Shown here piece by piece: positions 49,708 to 60,998 of a stretch of DNA of 64,000 nucleotides. This DNA comes from Buchnera aphidicola (Chaitophorus viminalis) (GTDB lineage Bacteria > Pseudomonadota > Gammaproteobacteria > Enterobacterales > Enterobacteriaceae). Made by a program: the position numbers and the translations under genes. How positions within the stretch are numbered: position 1 is the stretch's first letter; the number at the start of each line of letters is the position of its first letter. The DNA is taken from NCBI RefSeq assembly GCF_026122795.1, contig NZ_JAIWQV010000002.1, positions 1-64,000 of the forward strand, given 5' to 3'. The notes under the pieces are model-generated. The model did not search any database, was not told the DNA's origin, and was given only the letters and a program-made list of their open reading frames with translations.

Positions 49708-50586
49708 TTAAATTTTATTTTTTATATAAGAAATAGCAATTTTTTTTGTAATATTTCTTATTTTAAAAATATAATTTTGTCTTTCTGTTGAAGATATAAT
49801 TTTTTTTGCATCTAGTAAGTTAAAACAATGAATTGCTTGTAATATACATTCATATGCAGGAATTAAAAGAGGTTTGTTTAAATATAATAATCTTTTAGAT
49901 TCTAAAAAATATAATTTAAAATTTTTTAATAAAAATTTTTCATTAGAGTAATTAAAATTATATTTAGAATTTTCGATTTCATTTCTATAAAATAAATTTT
50001 TATATGAAATTTTTTTTTTTTCATGTCTAGACCAAATTATTTTATAAATATTATTTAAATTTTGTATATGCATAGCTAATCTTTCTAATCCATATGTAAT
50101 TTCTACTGATATTGGTTTGCAATTTATAGATCCAATTTGTTGAAAATATGTAAATTGTGTAATTTCTATTCCATTTAACCATATTTCCCATCCTATTCCA
50201 GATGCACCTAATGTAGGATTTTCCCAATTATCTTCTATAAATTTTAAATCGTTATTAAATATTTTAATATTTAATTTTGATAAAGATTTTAAATATATTT
50301 CTTGAATATTTTTTGGGGCTGGTTTAATAATTACTTGAAATTGATAATAATGTTGTAGTCTATTTTTATTTTTTCCACTTCTTCCATCTGTAGGTCTTCT
50401 AGAAGCTTGAGTATAAGCGTATGATATTGGTTTTTTTTCTAAACATGAAAAAAATGTTTTATGATGAAAAGTTCCAGCTCCTATTTGAATATCTAATGGT
50501 TGTATAATTGTACAACCTTGATTTTCCCAAAATTTTTGTAAAGATAGAATAATTTCACAAAATGTTTTTTTTTTATTTTTTTGCAT
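49708..50586 (-). CDS. glyQ: Glycyl-tRNA synthetase alpha subunit
   Basis: Catalytic subunit of the heterotetrameric GlyRS. 292 residues (E. coli 303). [20 protein letters not shown] near 19-38, [16 protein letters not shown] near 58-73, [13 protein letters not shown] near 79-91, [19 protein letters not shown] near 116-134 and the motif-3 region [14 protein letters not shown] near 160-173 are nearly invariant. Expressed with glyS. Divergent from nfo across a 223-base gap. Confidence 0.97.
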   Translation of the reverse strand: MQKNKKKTFCEIILSLQKFWENQGCTIIQPLDIQIGAGTFHHKTFFSCLEKKPISYAYTQASRRPTDGRSGKNKNRLQHYYQFQVIIKPAPKNIQEIYLKSLSKLNIKIFNNDLKFIEDNWENPTLGASGIGWEIWLNGIEITQFTYFQQIGSINCKPISVEITYGLERLAMHIQNLNNIYKIIWSRHEKKKISYKNLFYRNEIENSKYNFNYSNEKFLLKNFKLYFLESKRLLYLNKPLLIPAYECILQAIHCFNLLDAKKIISSTERQNYIFKIRNITKKIAISYIKNKI

Positions 50587-50809
50587 AATTTTTATTTGTT
50601 AAATTTATGTGAGAAATTTTTTATTTTATTTTTAAAATTTTATAAATATAATTAAAAGTATTAAATGTTTAAAAAATTATTATTTTTTTTGCAACAATTT
50701 TAATTTATTTTATATTATCTTTAATAAACATATTATATTAACTATAATATATTAAAGATTTTATTTTGTTTAAATCTATTTATTTTAAATTATATAGGAT
50801 AAATAAATA

Positions 50810-51655
50810 ATGAAATATGTTGGATCGCATGTTAGTATTTCTAAAGGAATATTATTTGCTATAAAAGAATCTTATTGTTTGAAATCTACAGCTATAGGTT
50901 TTTTTATTAAGAATCCTTTACGATGGAAAGTTCCTAATATTACTGAAAAAATGATAAAAGATTTTAAAAAAACATGTAAAAAATATAATTATTCATCTAA
51001 GCAAATTTTACCACATAGTGGTTTTTTAATTAATTTAGGACATCCAGATTCATGTTTGTTAAATAAATCTAGAAATTCTTTGTTAGAAGAAGTTATAAGA
51101 TGTGAAGATTTAGGTTTAAGATATTTAAATTTTCATCCAGGTAGTCATTTAAATAAAATTTCAAAAGTAAAATGTTTAGAACGAATTTCTGATTCAATAA
51201 ATTTTATTTTAAGCAAAACTAAAAAATTAATTTTAGTTGTTGAAAATACAGCAGGACAAGGAACAAATTTAGGTTATAATTTTGATCAATTATCTATAAT
51301 CATTAATGGAGTAGAAAATAAAAAAAGGATTGGGATTTGTTTAGATACATGTCATTTATTTGCATCAGGTTATGATTTGCGAACTAAAAAAAATTATATT
51401 AAAACTTTTGATTCTTTTGATAAAAAAATTGGATTTAATTATTTAAAAGGTTTACATTTAAATGATTCTAAAAATATTTTAGGAAGTAGAAAAGATCGAC
51501 ATGAAAATTTAGGATTAGGATATATTGGTAAAAATTGTTTTAAATGGATTATGAAAGATTATAGATTTAAAAAAAAACCAATAATTTTAGAAACAATTAA
51601 TAAAAATTTATGGTTAGAAGAAATTTCTTGGTTGCAGTCAAAAGATATAATTTAA
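50810..51655 (+). CDS. nfo: Endonuclease IV
   Basis: Tri-zinc AP endonuclease that cuts 5' of abasic sites. 281 residues (E. coli 285). All ligand regions are visible: HVSISKG near 8, LPHSGF near 68, NFHPGSH near 107, VVENTAGQG near 143, CLDTCHLFASGYD near 177-189, LHLNDSK near 214, KDRHENLG near 228-235 and ILETIN near 260. It completes base excision repair after Nth. AGGAT site upstream of the ATG. Same order nfo-rplY as in other Buchnera. Confidence 0.97.
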   Translation: MKYVGSHVSISKGILFAIKESYCLKSTAIGFFIKNPLRWKVPNITEKMIKDFKKTCKKYNYSSKQILPHSGFLINLGHPDSCLLNKSRNSLLEEVIRCEDLGLRYLNFHPGSHLNKISKVKCLERISDSINFILSKTKKLILVVENTAGQGTNLGYNFDQLSIIINGVENKKRIGICLDTCHLFASGYDLRTKKNYIKTFDSFDKKIGFNYLKGLHLNDSKNILGSRKDRHENLGLGYIGKNCFKWIMKDYRFKKKPIILETINKNLWLEEISWLQSKDII

Positions 51656-51715
51656 AAACATATTTCTTGTTTTTTTTTAAAATTTTATAAAATTTTTTTT
51701 ATAAAGGAATAAAAT

Positions 51716-52000
51716 ATGATTAATATATATGCTAGAAAAAGATATTTTCATGGAACACAAAATAGTAGAAAATTACGTTTAAAAAATTATTTTCCATCAA
51801 TTATTTATGGAAAGAACAAACAATCTTTATTAATTCAATTAAAACAAGATGAAATTTTAAATTTATTGAATAAAAATAATTTAAAAAATAATAATTTTTT
51901 TATTGTTATTAAAGATAAAAAAATTAATGTTAAATTAAAAGAAATACAAAGACATCCATTTAAACATAAATTTATTCATATAGATTTTTTAAGAATATAA
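51716..52000 (+). CDS. rplY: 50S ribosomal protein L25
   Basis: 5S rRNA-binding protein, 94 residues, the same length as E. coli L25 (short form without the CTC extension). SRKLRLKNYFPSIIYG near 18-33 fits the G-SRRLR-(x)-PA-(I/V)YG family start, and VKLKEIQRHPFKHKFIHIDF near 71-90 is the C-terminal signature. AAGGAA site before the ATG. Follows nfo by 60 bases. Confidence 0.95.
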   Translation: MINIYARKRYFHGTQNSRKLRLKNYFPSIIYGKNKQSLLIQLKQDEILNLLNKNNLKNNNFFIVIKDKKINVKLKEIQRHPFKHKFIHIDFLRI

Positions 52001-52073
52001 ATTTATATTTTTTTTAAAAAATTAAATATAATATTTTATTATAAATTAATGTGAGAATTATTCTTATAATATG

Positions 52074-52105
52074 AAAATATAAATTTTTTATAGATTTTAT
52101 ATTTT
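52074..52105. terminator. Candidate AT hairpin between convergent rplY and yabI
   Basis: AAAATATAAA (52074-52083) pairs with TTTATATTTT (52096-52105) across a 12-base loop. It lies between converging genes and could end both, but the stem is pure A/T and this may be chance. Confidence 0.35.
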
Positions 52106-52130
52106 TAAAATGTTTAAAGATTGATGAAAA

Positions 52131-52898
52131 CTATTTATAATAAAATATTTTTATGATTAAAGATCTTAATATAATCATTTCTGGATGAAATTGTAAAATT
52201 ATAAAATTTATTATTCCAATTATTAAAATTATTATAGGTAACCAAGACATATAGTTTTTTTTTAAAAAATGTATTATTTCTATATAATTTTTATTTTTAA
52301 AATTTTTTAAAATTATCCATAAACTTAAAAAAATAATTATTATATTAAATATACAGAATTTTTTAAAACAATTATCTTTAGAATAATGAGGAAGTTGAGT
52401 GAATAAGAAAGTTATGATACCTGGCATTAAATATATTATAGGCCATAATATACAACCAAGTAAGTTTGGAAAGAAAAATTTTTTAAAAAATGAAATTTCT
52501 AACATTCCTGACAAAACTGGAATAATCGGTCTAGTAATTCCAATAAATTTTCCAAATAATATTGTTATTAAATTATATGTTTGTAATAATTTTTTAATTT
52601 TTTGAATTATAATAAAGTTATTTTTAAAAATTTTTAAATTTTTAATTAAATGTTTAAATTTCCATCCTATAAAATAAGAAATCCAATCTCCTAATAAACA
52701 TCCTATAGTAGAAGCAATCCAAATAGGATAAAATTTATTATGTGTATGTGCGATTATTGCTCCTAATGATGACATTATTACTATTCCAGGTAAAAAACAA
52801 CCTATCAAAACAAAAGATTCTATAAATGAAATAAATATAGTGATTAGGATAAAAAACATAGTTGATTGTTTTGAAATATAATTTGAAATTACTTCCAT
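52131..52898 (-). CDS. yabI: DedA-family inner membrane protein YabI
   Basis: DedA/SNARE-associated family membrane protein; members act in lipid scrambling or undecaprenyl-phosphate recycling and maintain envelope function. 255 residues (E. coli YabI 254). The family block ESFVLIGCFLPGIVIMSSLG near 27-46, GCLLGDWISYFIGWKFK near 61-77, GKFIGITRPIIPVLSGML near 116-133 and LPNLLGCILWPIIYLMPG-like region near 144-161 are present. About five hydrophobic segments. AGGAT site before the ATG. One of few envelope genes in this genome. Confidence 0.9.
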   Translation of the reverse strand: MEVISNYISKQSTMFFILITIFISFIESFVLIGCFLPGIVIMSSLGAIIAHTHNKFYPIWIASTIGCLLGDWISYFIGWKFKHLIKNLKIFKNNFIIIQKIKKLLQTYNLITILFGKFIGITRPIIPVLSGMLEISFFKKFFFPNLLGCILWPIIYLMPGIITFLFTQLPHYSKDNCFKKFCIFNIIIIFLSLWIILKNFKNKNYIEIIHFLKKNYMSWLPIIILIIGIINFIILQFHPEMIILRSLIIKIFYYK

Positions 52899-53471
52899 CG
52901 TTTTATCCTTTGAATAAACTTATTTATTAGATATTATATTAATTAAACAAAATATAATATTTTTATATTAATAATATTAAATATTAGTAATATTTTTTTA
53001 TATTAAATATTATAGTTTAATATTAAAATAAAATTATTTTTTAAAAAAAAAATAATATTTTTAATATTTTATAATTTTGTTAAAAATTTTTTTTTAAATA
53101 TTTTTAAATTTAATTAAATATATTTTATTATAATAAATTAATAAATTTAAAAAATATCTAAAAAAATAAATTATAAAAGATATTATTTTGTATTTTAACT
53201 TTTATTATATTTATTAAAAATATATTTTTATTTATAACATATTTTATATATAAAATAAAAAATTTTTTCATAAATTATTATTATTTTTTTTAAAATATAT
53301 TAAATAATATAAATTTATAAATTATTATTTAATTATATTTATTTTAATAATAATTATTAATTTTTGTTTTTTTATAATTTATTTTTAAAAAATTTTTTAA
53401 TAAAATATAGAAATTAATAATTTTATAAATATTATAATGATTGATCAATATTTTAATTTATAAGAGATTAT
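52899..53471. other. 573-base AT-rich spacer (expected site of surA)
   Basis: Between yabI and rsmA. Other Buchnera carry surA here; I find no readable trace. The first 130 bases hold many copies of ATATTAA/TTAATAT-like words, which fold into several A/T hairpins. No tRNA-like or G+C-rich island. Confidence 0.6.
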
Positions 53472-54299
53472 ATGATATATAATAAAAAATATAAATATAA
53501 AACATTTATTCCAAAAAAAAAATTTGGTCAAAATTTTTTAAAAGATTCTGTAATTATTGAAAAAATTATTAAATGTATTAATCCTTTAAAAAATGATTTA
53601 TTAATTGAAGTTGGTCCTGGATTAGGAGCTTTGACAATTCCTATATGTAATATTGTAGATACATTAAATGTAATTGATATTGATGTTGATATGTTGAATT
53701 TTCTTAAAAGTAAAGTAAATTTTTCAAAAATAAATTTTTTTTTAAAAGATGTTTGTAATTTTAATTTTCTTAAATTTTATTCAAATAATAAAAAAAAAAA
53801 AATAAGAATTTTTGGTAATCTTCCATATAATATATCTACTTCTTTATTAATTAATTTAACTAAGGTTAATTTTATTATTAAAGATATGTATTTTATGTTT
53901 CAAAGAGAAGTAGCAAATCGTATTTTATCGCATCCTAATAGTAAATTATATGGACGTTTAAGTATTTTAATACAATATTTTTTTAAAGTAAAAAAATTAT
54001 TTGATATATCTCCTAATTCTTTTTATCCTTCTCCAAAAATTTATTCAACTTTTTTAAAGTTTTCTCCACATAAAATTTTTCCACAGTTTAATTTTGATTT
54101 AAATATATTAAGTAAAATTACAAAAATTGCTTTTTCTAGGAGAAGAAAGATACTAAGAAATAGTTTAAAAAATTTATTTACAGAAGAGATTTTATTAAAA
54201 TTAAATATTAATTCTAAATTACGTGCAGAAAATTTATCTTTAAAAAAATATTGTAAATTAACAGATTATTTAATATGTAAAGATATAAAAAATTCATAA
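53472..54299 (+). CDS. rsmA: 16S rRNA dimethyladenosine transferase
   Basis: Also ksgA; dimethylates A1518 and A1519 of 16S rRNA, a late step of 30S assembly. 275 residues (E. coli 273). KKKFGQNFLKDSVIIEKI near 14-31, SAM-binding LIEVGPGLGALTIPI near 43-57, FGNLPYNISTSLLI near 113-126 (catalytic NLPY), FQREVANRI near 139, and AFSRRRKILRNSLKN near 218-232. AGAG ribosome-binding site. Followed immediately by the 36-T tract. Confidence 0.97.
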   Translation: MIYNKKYKYKTFIPKKKFGQNFLKDSVIIEKIIKCINPLKNDLLIEVGPGLGALTIPICNIVDTLNVIDIDVDMLNFLKSKVNFSKINFFLKDVCNFNFLKFYSNNKKKKIRIFGNLPYNISTSLLINLTKVNFIIKDMYFMFQREVANRILSHPNSKLYGRLSILIQYFFKVKKLFDISPNSFYPSPKIYSTFLKFSPHKIFPQFNFDLNILSKITKIAFSRRRKILRNSLKNLFTEEILLKLNINSKLRAENLSLKKYCKLTDYLICKDIKNS

Positions 54300-54303
54300 A
54301 ACC

Positions 54304-54342
<39 letters not shown>

Positions 54343-54380
54343 AAAAAATTATATAAATTTTTAATAAGGAAGATTTATTT

Positions 54381-55199
54381 ATGAGTACTTATTTTATAGG
54401 TGATATTCATGGATGTTATGATCAGTTTTATTCACTTTTAGAAAAAGTAAAATTTAATAGTGTTAAAGATGAAATATGGATTACAGGAGATTTAGTAGGT
54501 CGTGGACCTAAATCTTTAGAAGTGTTAAAATTTATTTTTTCTTTAAAAAATAAAGCTAAATTAGTTTTAGGTAATCATGATTTAAATCTTTTATCTATAT
54601 ATTTTAATGTAGAAAAAAAATCTATAGAAAAAGAAATTTCTGAATTATTAAATTGTTCTGATTTAAGTTTTTTGATTAATAAATTAAAAAATACTCCTTT
54701 AATTCAGTATGATTTAAATAAAAAGTTAGTTATGTCTCATGCTGGCATTTTTCCAAAATGGACAATGAAAGAAGTTATAAAATATTCTAAAGAAGCACAG
54801 AATAGATTATCTGGAAAAAATTTTTTAAAATATTTAAAATGTATGAAAGGTGATTTTCCAAATATTTGGTCTTCAAATTTAAATAAGTATGATCGTTTTC
54901 GTTTTATTATAAATTCTTTTACTCGAATGAGATATTGTCATTTAAATGGAGAATTAGATTTTAATTATAAAGATACACCTCCTCATTTTAATAAGAATTT
55001 AATACCTTGGTTTTTGATTAAAAATAAATTAAAGCCAAATTATTCTATATTTTTTGGACACTGGTCGTCTTTAAGAAACACAACAACACCAGAAAATATT
55101 TTTTCCTTAGATACTGGTTGTTGTTGGGGTAGAAAATTAACTATTTTAAGGTGGGAAGATAAAAGATTTTTTACAATTAAATGTAATTTATTTAAATAA
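54381..55199 (+). CDS. apaH: Diadenosine tetraphosphatase
   Basis: Symmetric Ap4A hydrolase; in E. coli it also removes Np4 caps from RNA. 272 residues (E. coli 280). Metallophosphatase motifs: GDIHGCYDQF near 7-16, ITGDLVGRGPKSLEVL near 34-49 (family usually GDLVARGP), LVLGNHDLNLL near 61-71, and SHAGIFPKW near 119-127. GHWSSLRN near 228 and DTGCCWGRKLTILR near 243-256 close the active site. AAGGA site before the ATG. folA, its neighbour in other Buchnera, is missing downstream. Confidence 0.96.
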   Translation: MSTYFIGDIHGCYDQFYSLLEKVKFNSVKDEIWITGDLVGRGPKSLEVLKFIFSLKNKAKLVLGNHDLNLLSIYFNVEKKSIEKEISELLNCSDLSFLINKLKNTPLIQYDLNKKLVMSHAGIFPKWTMKEVIKYSKEAQNRLSGKNFLKYLKCMKGDFPNIWSSNLNKYDRFRFIINSFTRMRYCHLNGELDFNYKDTPPHFNKNLIPWFLIKNKLKPNYSIFFGHWSSLRNTTTPENIFSLDTGCCWGRKLTILRWEDKRFFTIKCNLFK

Positions 55200-55598
55200 T
55201 ATATTTTAAAGATTTTTAAAGTTTTTATAAAATAAAATCAATAAATATTTTATTTATAAAATTTGTGTATATATTTTTTTTTTAAAATAAATTATTTTTG
55301 AAAATTTTTTTGTAATTAAAATATATTTAATTTTAAATAGGGAGAAATTGAAAATATATATTTCTTTTCTTCCTATAATCATTTTAAAAAAATTATTTTG
55401 AATTTACTAACGTATTTAGATTTTATATTATTAATAATAATATCTATTTTAATAGGTTAAATAATTTTAAAATTCTATATATTATACTGAATGGTTATTT
55501 TTAAATATGATTTGATTAAATTATAATATTTTTTTGAAGATGTTTTTAAAATTTTATTTTTTAGAAATTGTATAATTTTTTATATATTTTAAATTATA
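55200..55598. other. 399-base AT-rich spacer (expected site of folA)
   Basis: Between convergent apaH and carB. A strong ribosome-binding-like GGGAG (55340-55344) is followed by TTG at 55348 opening an 18-codon frame (KIYISFLPI...), faintly like a dihydrofolate reductase N-terminus, and by another 37-codon frame lacking an ATG. Most simply this is a decayed folA; I would not call a gene. Confidence 0.45.
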
Positions 55599-58500
55599 TT
55601 AATTATATTTTATTTTTTTTTTAATTTTTTTATGTAATTCTTGTAAACTGATAATATTTTTAAATGGATTTGTGTTTAATGATTGAACTGCAGCTAATGC
55701 TCCATTAATTGTAGTATTATAGTAAATTTGATTTTTAATAGCATATCTTCGAATAATTTTTGATTTTTTTATTTCTTCTGTAGAATAAGCAGTATTAATA
55801 ATATATGAATATTTGTGATTTTTTATATGATTTTTAATATTTGGTTCTTGTTCATTAATATTATTTACTTTTTTTACAGGAATATTATTTTTTTTTAACA
55901 ATTTAAATGTATTAGATGTAGCATCAATTTTAAAATTAAATTTTATTAATTTTTTAGATAATTTAATAATTTTTTTTGAGTGAATATCTTCAATAGATAA
56001 TAAAACTTTTTTTTGATTATTAATTACAGTTTGAGTACTTACCATTGCTTTTCCAAAAGCTTCTGAAAAAGTTTTTCCTATTCCCATTACTTCTCCAGTA
56101 GATTTCATTTCTGGTCCAAGAATCGGATCTGCATGAGAAAATTTATTAAATGGAAAAATAGATTCTTTTATAGAAAAATAAATAGTTTGAATTTCTTTTA
56201 TACAAAATTTTTGTTTTTTTAAAGATTTTCCAATCATAACTTGAGTTGCTATTTTAGCTAATGGGATACTGGTAGCTTTAGAAATAAAAGGTATAGTGCG
56301 TGCTGCTCTTGGGTTTACTTCAATTACATATAATTTATCATTTTTTACTGCAAATTGTATATTTATTAATCCTTTAATTTTTAACTCTAAAGCAATTTCT
56401 TTGACTTGTTTTCTAATTAGTTTTAAAATTTTATGATTTAGAGAAAATGAAGGAAGTGAACAAGCTGAATCTCCTGAATGTATTCCTGCTTGTTCAATAT
56501 GCTCCATAATTCCTCCAATTAGTACTTGTTTTTTATCGCAAACAGCATCTACATCTATTTCTATAGCATTATTTAAATAGTGATCTATTAAAACAGGATT
56601 TTTTTGATTTTCTTGTATTTTATCTTTAAAATATTTTTTTAGATTTTTTTCATTATATACAATTTCCATAGATTTTCCTCCTAATACATATGAAGGTCTA
56701 ATCATCATTGGATATTTAATTTTTTTAGATTTTTTAATAGCTTCTGATAAATTTATTACTGTAGAATTTTTCGGTTGTTTAAGATGTAATTTAGTAATAA
56801 TTTTTTGAAACATTTTTCTATTTTCAGCTTTATCAATAGATTTTGCATTTGTTCCAATAATTTTAATTTTTTCTTTTTTTAAAGATTTAGCTAATTTTAA
56901 TGGTGTTTGTCCTCCAAATTGAATAATTACTCCTTGAGGTTTTTCAATTCGAATAATTTCTAAAACATTTTCTAATGTAATTGGTTCAAAATATAATCGA
57001 TCTGAAATATCATAATCTGTAGATACTGTTTCTGGATTACAGTTAATTATAATTGTTTCAAAATTATTTTCTCTTAAAGCTTGTGCTGCATGTACACAAC
57101 AATAATCGAATTCTATTCCTTGTCCAATTCTATTAGGTCCGCTTCCTAAAATAATAATTTTTTTATTATTTAATGTAGGTTTAGATTCGCATTCATCTTC
57201 CCAAGTTGAATACATATATGCAATAGAAGTTTTAAATTCTGCAGCACATGAATCTACTCTTTTATATACTGGATATATTTTATTTTTATATCTTAATTTT
57301 CTAATTTGACTTTCTGTTTTTTTAGTTAATTTAGCTAATCTTATGTCAGAAAATCCTTTTTGTTTCATTTTTTTTAAAAAATTAATTTTTTTAATTTTAT
57401 TGGGATTTTTAATTATTTTTTTTTCTAAATCAATAATTTCTTTAATTTGTATTAAAAACCATTTATCAATATATGTTAATTTATTTATTTTTTTAAGAGT
57501 AATGTTATGTCTAAACGCATCTCCTATATACCATAATCTGTCAGATCCTGGTTTTTTTAGTTCTTTTTTTATTTTTTTTATAGCGTTTTTTTTATATAAT
57601 TTAATTTTTGAATTAAATCCATGAGAATCAATTTCTAAACTTCGAATTGCTTTTTGTAAAGATTCTTGGAAATTTCTTCCAATAGCCATAACTTCTCCAA
57701 CAGATTTCATTTGAGTTGTTAATCTATTATTACTATTAGGAAATTTATCAAAATTAAATCTTGGAATTTTAGTGACTACATAATCTATAGATGGCTCAAA
57801 AGAAGCTGGAATATTTGTTCCAGAAATTTTATTATTTAGTTCGTCTAATGTGTATCCAATAGCTAATTTTGCAGCGATTTTAGCAATAGGAAATCCAGTT
57901 GCTTTAGATGCTAAAGCAGAGGAACGAGAAACTCTAGGATTCATTTCTATAACGACCATTTTTCCATTTTTTGGATTAATTGCAAATTGTACATTTGATC
58001 CTCCAGTTTCAATACCAATTTCTTTAAGAATATTAATTGAAGCATTTCTCATTATTTGATATTCTTTATCAGTTAATGTTTGAGCTGGAGAAACTGTAAT
58101 TGAATCTCCTGTATGTATACCCATAGGATCAAAGTTTTCTATTGAACAAACTATAATACAATTATTATTTTTATCTCTTACAACTTCCATTTCATATTCT
58201 TTCCAACCTATCATAGATTCATCAATTAATAATTCTTGTGTAGGAGATAATTTTAATCCTTGTATACAAATATTTTTAAATTCTTTTTGATTATAAGCAA
58301 TTCCTCCTCCTGTTCCTCCCATAGTAAAAGATGGTCTGATAATACATGGAAAACCAACTTTTTTTAATATAATTAAAGCTTCTTTAAAAGAATGAGCAAT
58401 ACCTGATTTTGGAACATTTAGATTTAATTTTTTCATTGATTTTCTAAATAAACTTCTATCTTCTGCTTTCTTAATAGATTTTACTGTTGCACCAATCATG

Positions 58501-58841
58501 TTTACTTTATATTGATCTAATATTTTTTTATGATAAAGTTCTAACGCACAATTTAATGCTGTTTGACCACCCATAGTTGGAAGTAATGCATCTGGTTTTT
58601 CTTTTTTAATTATTTTTTTTACTATTTTCCAATGAATTGGTTCAATATATGTTTTGTCTGCAATTTCTGGGTCAGTCATAATGGTTGCAGGGTTAGAATT
58701 AATTAAAATAACTTTATATCCTTCTTCTTTTAAGGCTTTGCAAGCTTGAGCTCCAGAATAATCAAATTCACATGCTTGACCAATAATTATAGGTCCTGCT
58801 CCAAGTACTAATATAGATTTAATGTTTGTATTTTTAGGCAT
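55599..58841 (-). CDS. carB: Carbamoyl phosphate synthase large subunit
   Basis: Makes carbamoyl phosphate from bicarbonate, two ATP and ammonia from CarA, for arginine and pyrimidines. 1080 residues (E. coli 1073). Two homologous halves, each with an ATP-grasp domain: first half with [19 protein letters not shown] near 12-30 and [15 protein letters not shown] near 169; second half with [19 protein letters not shown] near 562 and [14 protein letters not shown] near 715. [18 protein letters not shown] near 299 and [18 protein letters not shown] near 840. The C-terminal MGS-like allosteric domain (about 940-1080) is present but divergent. Start overlaps carA by 8 bases. Confidence 0.97.
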   Translation of the reverse strand: MPKNTNIKSILVLGAGPIIIGQACEFDYSGAQACKALKEEGYKVILINSNPATIMTDPEIADKTYIEPIHWKIVKKIIKKEKPDALLPTMGGQTALNCALELYHKKILDQYKVNMIGATVKSIKKAEDRSLFRKSMKKLNLNVPKSGIAHSFKEALIILKKVGFPCIIRPSFTMGGTGGGIAYNQKEFKNICIQGLKLSPTQELLIDESMIGWKEYEMEVVRDKNNNCIIVCSIENFDPMGIHTGDSITVSPAQTLTDKEYQIMRNASINILKEIGIETGGSNVQFAINPKNGKMVVIEMNPRVSRSSALASKATGFPIAKIAAKLAIGYTLDELNNKISGTNIPASFEPSIDYVVTKIPRFNFDKFPNSNNRLTTQMKSVGEVMAIGRNFQESLQKAIRSLEIDSHGFNSKIKLYKKNAIKKIKKELKKPGSDRLWYIGDAFRHNITLKKINKLTYIDKWFLIQIKEIIDLEKKIIKNPNKIKKINFLKKMKQKGFSDIRLAKLTKKTESQIRKLRYKNKIYPVYKRVDSCAAEFKTSIAYMYSTWEDECESKPTLNNKKIIILGSGPNRIGQGIEFDYCCVHAAQALRENNFETIIINCNPETVSTDYDISDRLYFEPITLENVLEIIRIEKPQGVIIQFGGQTPLKLAKSLKKEKIKIIGTNAKSIDKAENRKMFQKIITKLHLKQPKNSTVINLSEAIKKSKKIKYPMMIRPSYVLGGKSMEIVYNEKNLKKYFKDKIQENQKNPVLIDHYLNNAIEIDVDAVCDKKQVLIGGIMEHIEQAGIHSGDSACSLPSFSLNHKILKLIRKQVKEIALELKIKGLINIQFAVKNDKLYVIEVNPRAARTIPFISKATSIPLAKIATQVMIGKSLKKQKFCIKEIQTIYFSIKESIFPFNKFSHADPILGPEMKSTGEVMGIGKTFSEAFGKAMVSTQTVINNQKKVLLSIEDIHSKKIIKLSKKLIKFNFKIDATSNTFKLLKKNNIPVKKVNNINEQEPNIKNHIKNHKYSYIINTAYSTEEIKKSKIIRRYAIKNQIYYNTTINGALAAVQSLNTNPFKNIISLQELHKKIKKKIKYN

Positions 58842-59985
58842 TGTTTTCTCTTTGATATTTTTTTTTTTTATTTACTAATTTTGTAAATTGATCAAATAAA
58901 AATGATGAATCATTAGGTCCAGGACATGCTTCTGGATGTCCTTGAAAACTAAACATAGGTTTATTAAGGATTTCTATTCCTTGTATAGTGTTATCAAATA
59001 ATGATATATATGTTATTTTTATTTGTTTTGGTAAATTTTCTTTTTTAATAACAAAATTATGATTTTGAGAAGTAATAAATATTTTTTTGGTACTAATATT
59101 TTGTACAGGGTGGTTGCTACCATGATGCCCAAATTTCATTTTTTTTATTTGAGCTCCGTTAGCTAATGCTAATATTTGATGTCCAAGACATATTCCAAAT
59201 ATTGGTATATTATATTGAATTAACTTTTTTATAGATTGAATTGCTTGAGTGAAAATTCTTGGATCACCTGGACCATTTGATAAAAATATTCCATCTGGAG
59301 ATAGTTTGAGTACATCTTTAAAATTTGTATTTTCTGGAACTACAATTAAATTACATTTTCTATCTTTTAACATTCTTAAAATATTTCTTTTGATTCCAAA
59401 ATCATATGCAATAATATTTTTTTTTTTCATATAATAAGTACAATAATTTTCTTTTTTTTGAGAATAAATATTTATACTTTTTTCTTTCCATATATATATT
59501 TTTTTTTTATTTTTATATTTAATATTTTTATTTTTATATAATAAAATATCTTTATAATTTTTGAATTTTGGTATTTTATTTAAACATATAATACAACCTT
59601 TTTGCGAACCTGTATCTCTTATTTTTTTTGTTAATTTTCTAGTATCAATATTAATGATAGTTAATATTTTATTTTCTTTTAAATATTCTATAAGACTTTT
59701 TGTACTTCTATAATTACTAGATATAGGAGAAATTTCACGTATTATTAATCCTTTAATATGTATTAAAGAAGATTCCTCATCGTTTATATTTACTCCTACA
59801 TTACCAATATGTGGATAAGTAAATGTAATTATTTGATCTTTATAAGATGGATCAGTTAGTACTTCTTGATATCCTGTCATAGATGTATTAAATACAATTT
59901 CTCCAGTTTGAATACCTTGAATTCCTATAGATTTTCCGTAAAATTTACTTCCATCTTCTAAAATTAAAACAGCTTTTTTTTTCAA
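58834..59985 (-). CDS. carA: Carbamoyl phosphate synthase small subunit (TTG start)
   Basis: Glutaminase subunit feeding ammonia to CarB. 383 residues (E. coli 382). N-terminal domain: [15 protein letters not shown] near 6-20 and [19 protein letters not shown] near 31-49. Class I amidotransferase domain: SNGPGDP near 236, catalytic Cys in [15 protein letters not shown] near 264-278, [12 protein letters not shown] near 283 and His/Glu in [15 protein letters not shown] near 345-359. The reading starts at TTG (complement of 59983-59985) preceded by GAGGAAA; no ATG gives the family N-terminus. Confidence 0.96.
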   Translation of the reverse strand: MKKKAVLILEDGSKFYGKSIGIQGIQTGEIVFNTSMTGYQEVLTDPSYKDQIITFTYPHIGNVGVNINDEESSLIHIKGLIIREISPISSNYRSTKSLIEYLKENKILTIINIDTRKLTKKIRDTGSQKGCIICLNKIPKFKNYKDILLYKNKNIKYKNKKKIYIWKEKSINIYSQKKENYCTYYMKKKNIIAYDFGIKRNILRMLKDRKCNLIVVPENTNFKDVLKLSPDGIFLSNGPGDPRIFTQAIQSIKKLIQYNIPIFGICLGHQILALANGAQIKKMKFGHHGSNHPVQNISTKKIFITSQNHNFVIKKENLPKQIKITYISLFDNTIQGIEILNKPMFSFQGHPEACPGPNDSSFLFDQFTKLVNKKKKYQRENNA

Positions 59986-60060
59986 AATTTCCTCTATATT
60001 TTAAGTTTAATTGATATGAATAAAATATTTAAGAGATATCTAAATAATGATTTAAATTTT

Positions 60061-60879
60061 TTAAAATTTATCATTTTTTAATACATCATTGATAGTAAAT
60101 AAACCATTTTTTTTATTATATATCCATATTGCTCCTTGAAGAGCACCTTGAGAAAAAGGTTTTCTATTAAATGCTTGATGTGTAATAGTAATTGTTTCTC
60201 CTATAGTAGAAAATAATATAGAATGTTTTCCTATTATTTTTCCTGCTCTAATACTACTAAATCCTATTTCATTTTTTTTTCTTTGATAGTTTGATTTATT
60301 TCTATTATATACAGCAATATCATGAAAATTTAATTTCATATTTTTTGCAATACATTTTCCTAAAGTAATAGCTGTTCCAGATGGTGAATCAATTTTTTCA
60401 CGATGATGAGATTCTATAATTTCTATATCAGATTTTTTACCAATTTTATTTGTAGTAGTTTTTAAAAGATTTAATATTAAATTAATACCTATACTAAAAT
60501 TTGTTGCATGTAAAATACTAATTTTTTTAGATTTTTTTTTAATATTTAAATAATTATCTTTAGATAAACCAGTTGTTCCAATTATAATTTTTTTGTTATT
60601 TTTATAACAAAAATTTAAATTTTTAATAGTATTTTTAGGATTTGTAAAATCTATTAATATATCAAAATCTGTTGTATTATTTATTTTGGTGTAAATATTA
60701 GTTTTATTTTTTTTGAGTTTTTTTAGTATTTTAAAATCTTTTTTTTTTATATTTTTTTTAGTTTTAATAAAAATTGAATTTAATTTAAGATTTTTAAAAT
60801 TTTTTATTTCTTTGATTAAAGATTTACCCATTTTTCCTAATGCTCCAGAAATAGCAATTTTAATAATTTTATTATTCAT
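60061..60879 (-). CDS. dapB: 4-hydroxy-tetrahydrodipicolinate reductase
   Basis: NAD(P)H-dependent second step of the lysine/diaminopimelate branch, after DapA. 272 residues (E. coli 273). Rossmann motif IAISGALGKMGKSL near 8-21, FTNP near 92, IGTTGLS near 102, and the catalytic/substrate block IIESHHREKIDSPSGTAITL near 153-172 with the HH pair and Lys. SSIRAGKIIGKHSI near 207-220. Transcribed between lspA and carA on the minus strand. The Asn/Lys-rich stretch around 35-75 is divergent. Confidence 0.97.
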   Translation of the reverse strand: MNNKIIKIAISGALGKMGKSLIKEIKNFKNLKLNSIFIKTKKNIKKKDFKILKKLKKNKTNIYTKINNTTDFDILIDFTNPKNTIKNLNFCYKNNKKIIIGTTGLSKDNYLNIKKKSKKISILHATNFSIGINLILNLLKTTTNKIGKKSDIEIIESHHREKIDSPSGTAITLGKCIAKNMKLNFHDIAVYNRNKSNYQRKKNEIGFSSIRAGKIIGKHSILFSTIGETITITHQAFNRKPFSQGALQGAIWIYNKKNGLFTINDVLKNDKF

Positions 60880-60998
60880 GTTTGTTTTATCCTTGAATTT
60901 TAATTTTTATAAAACATATTTTTTATAAAATAATTTTTAAAATATATAAATTATATATTTTAAAGAGATAAATTTTATATAATATAAGAAAAGTATTT

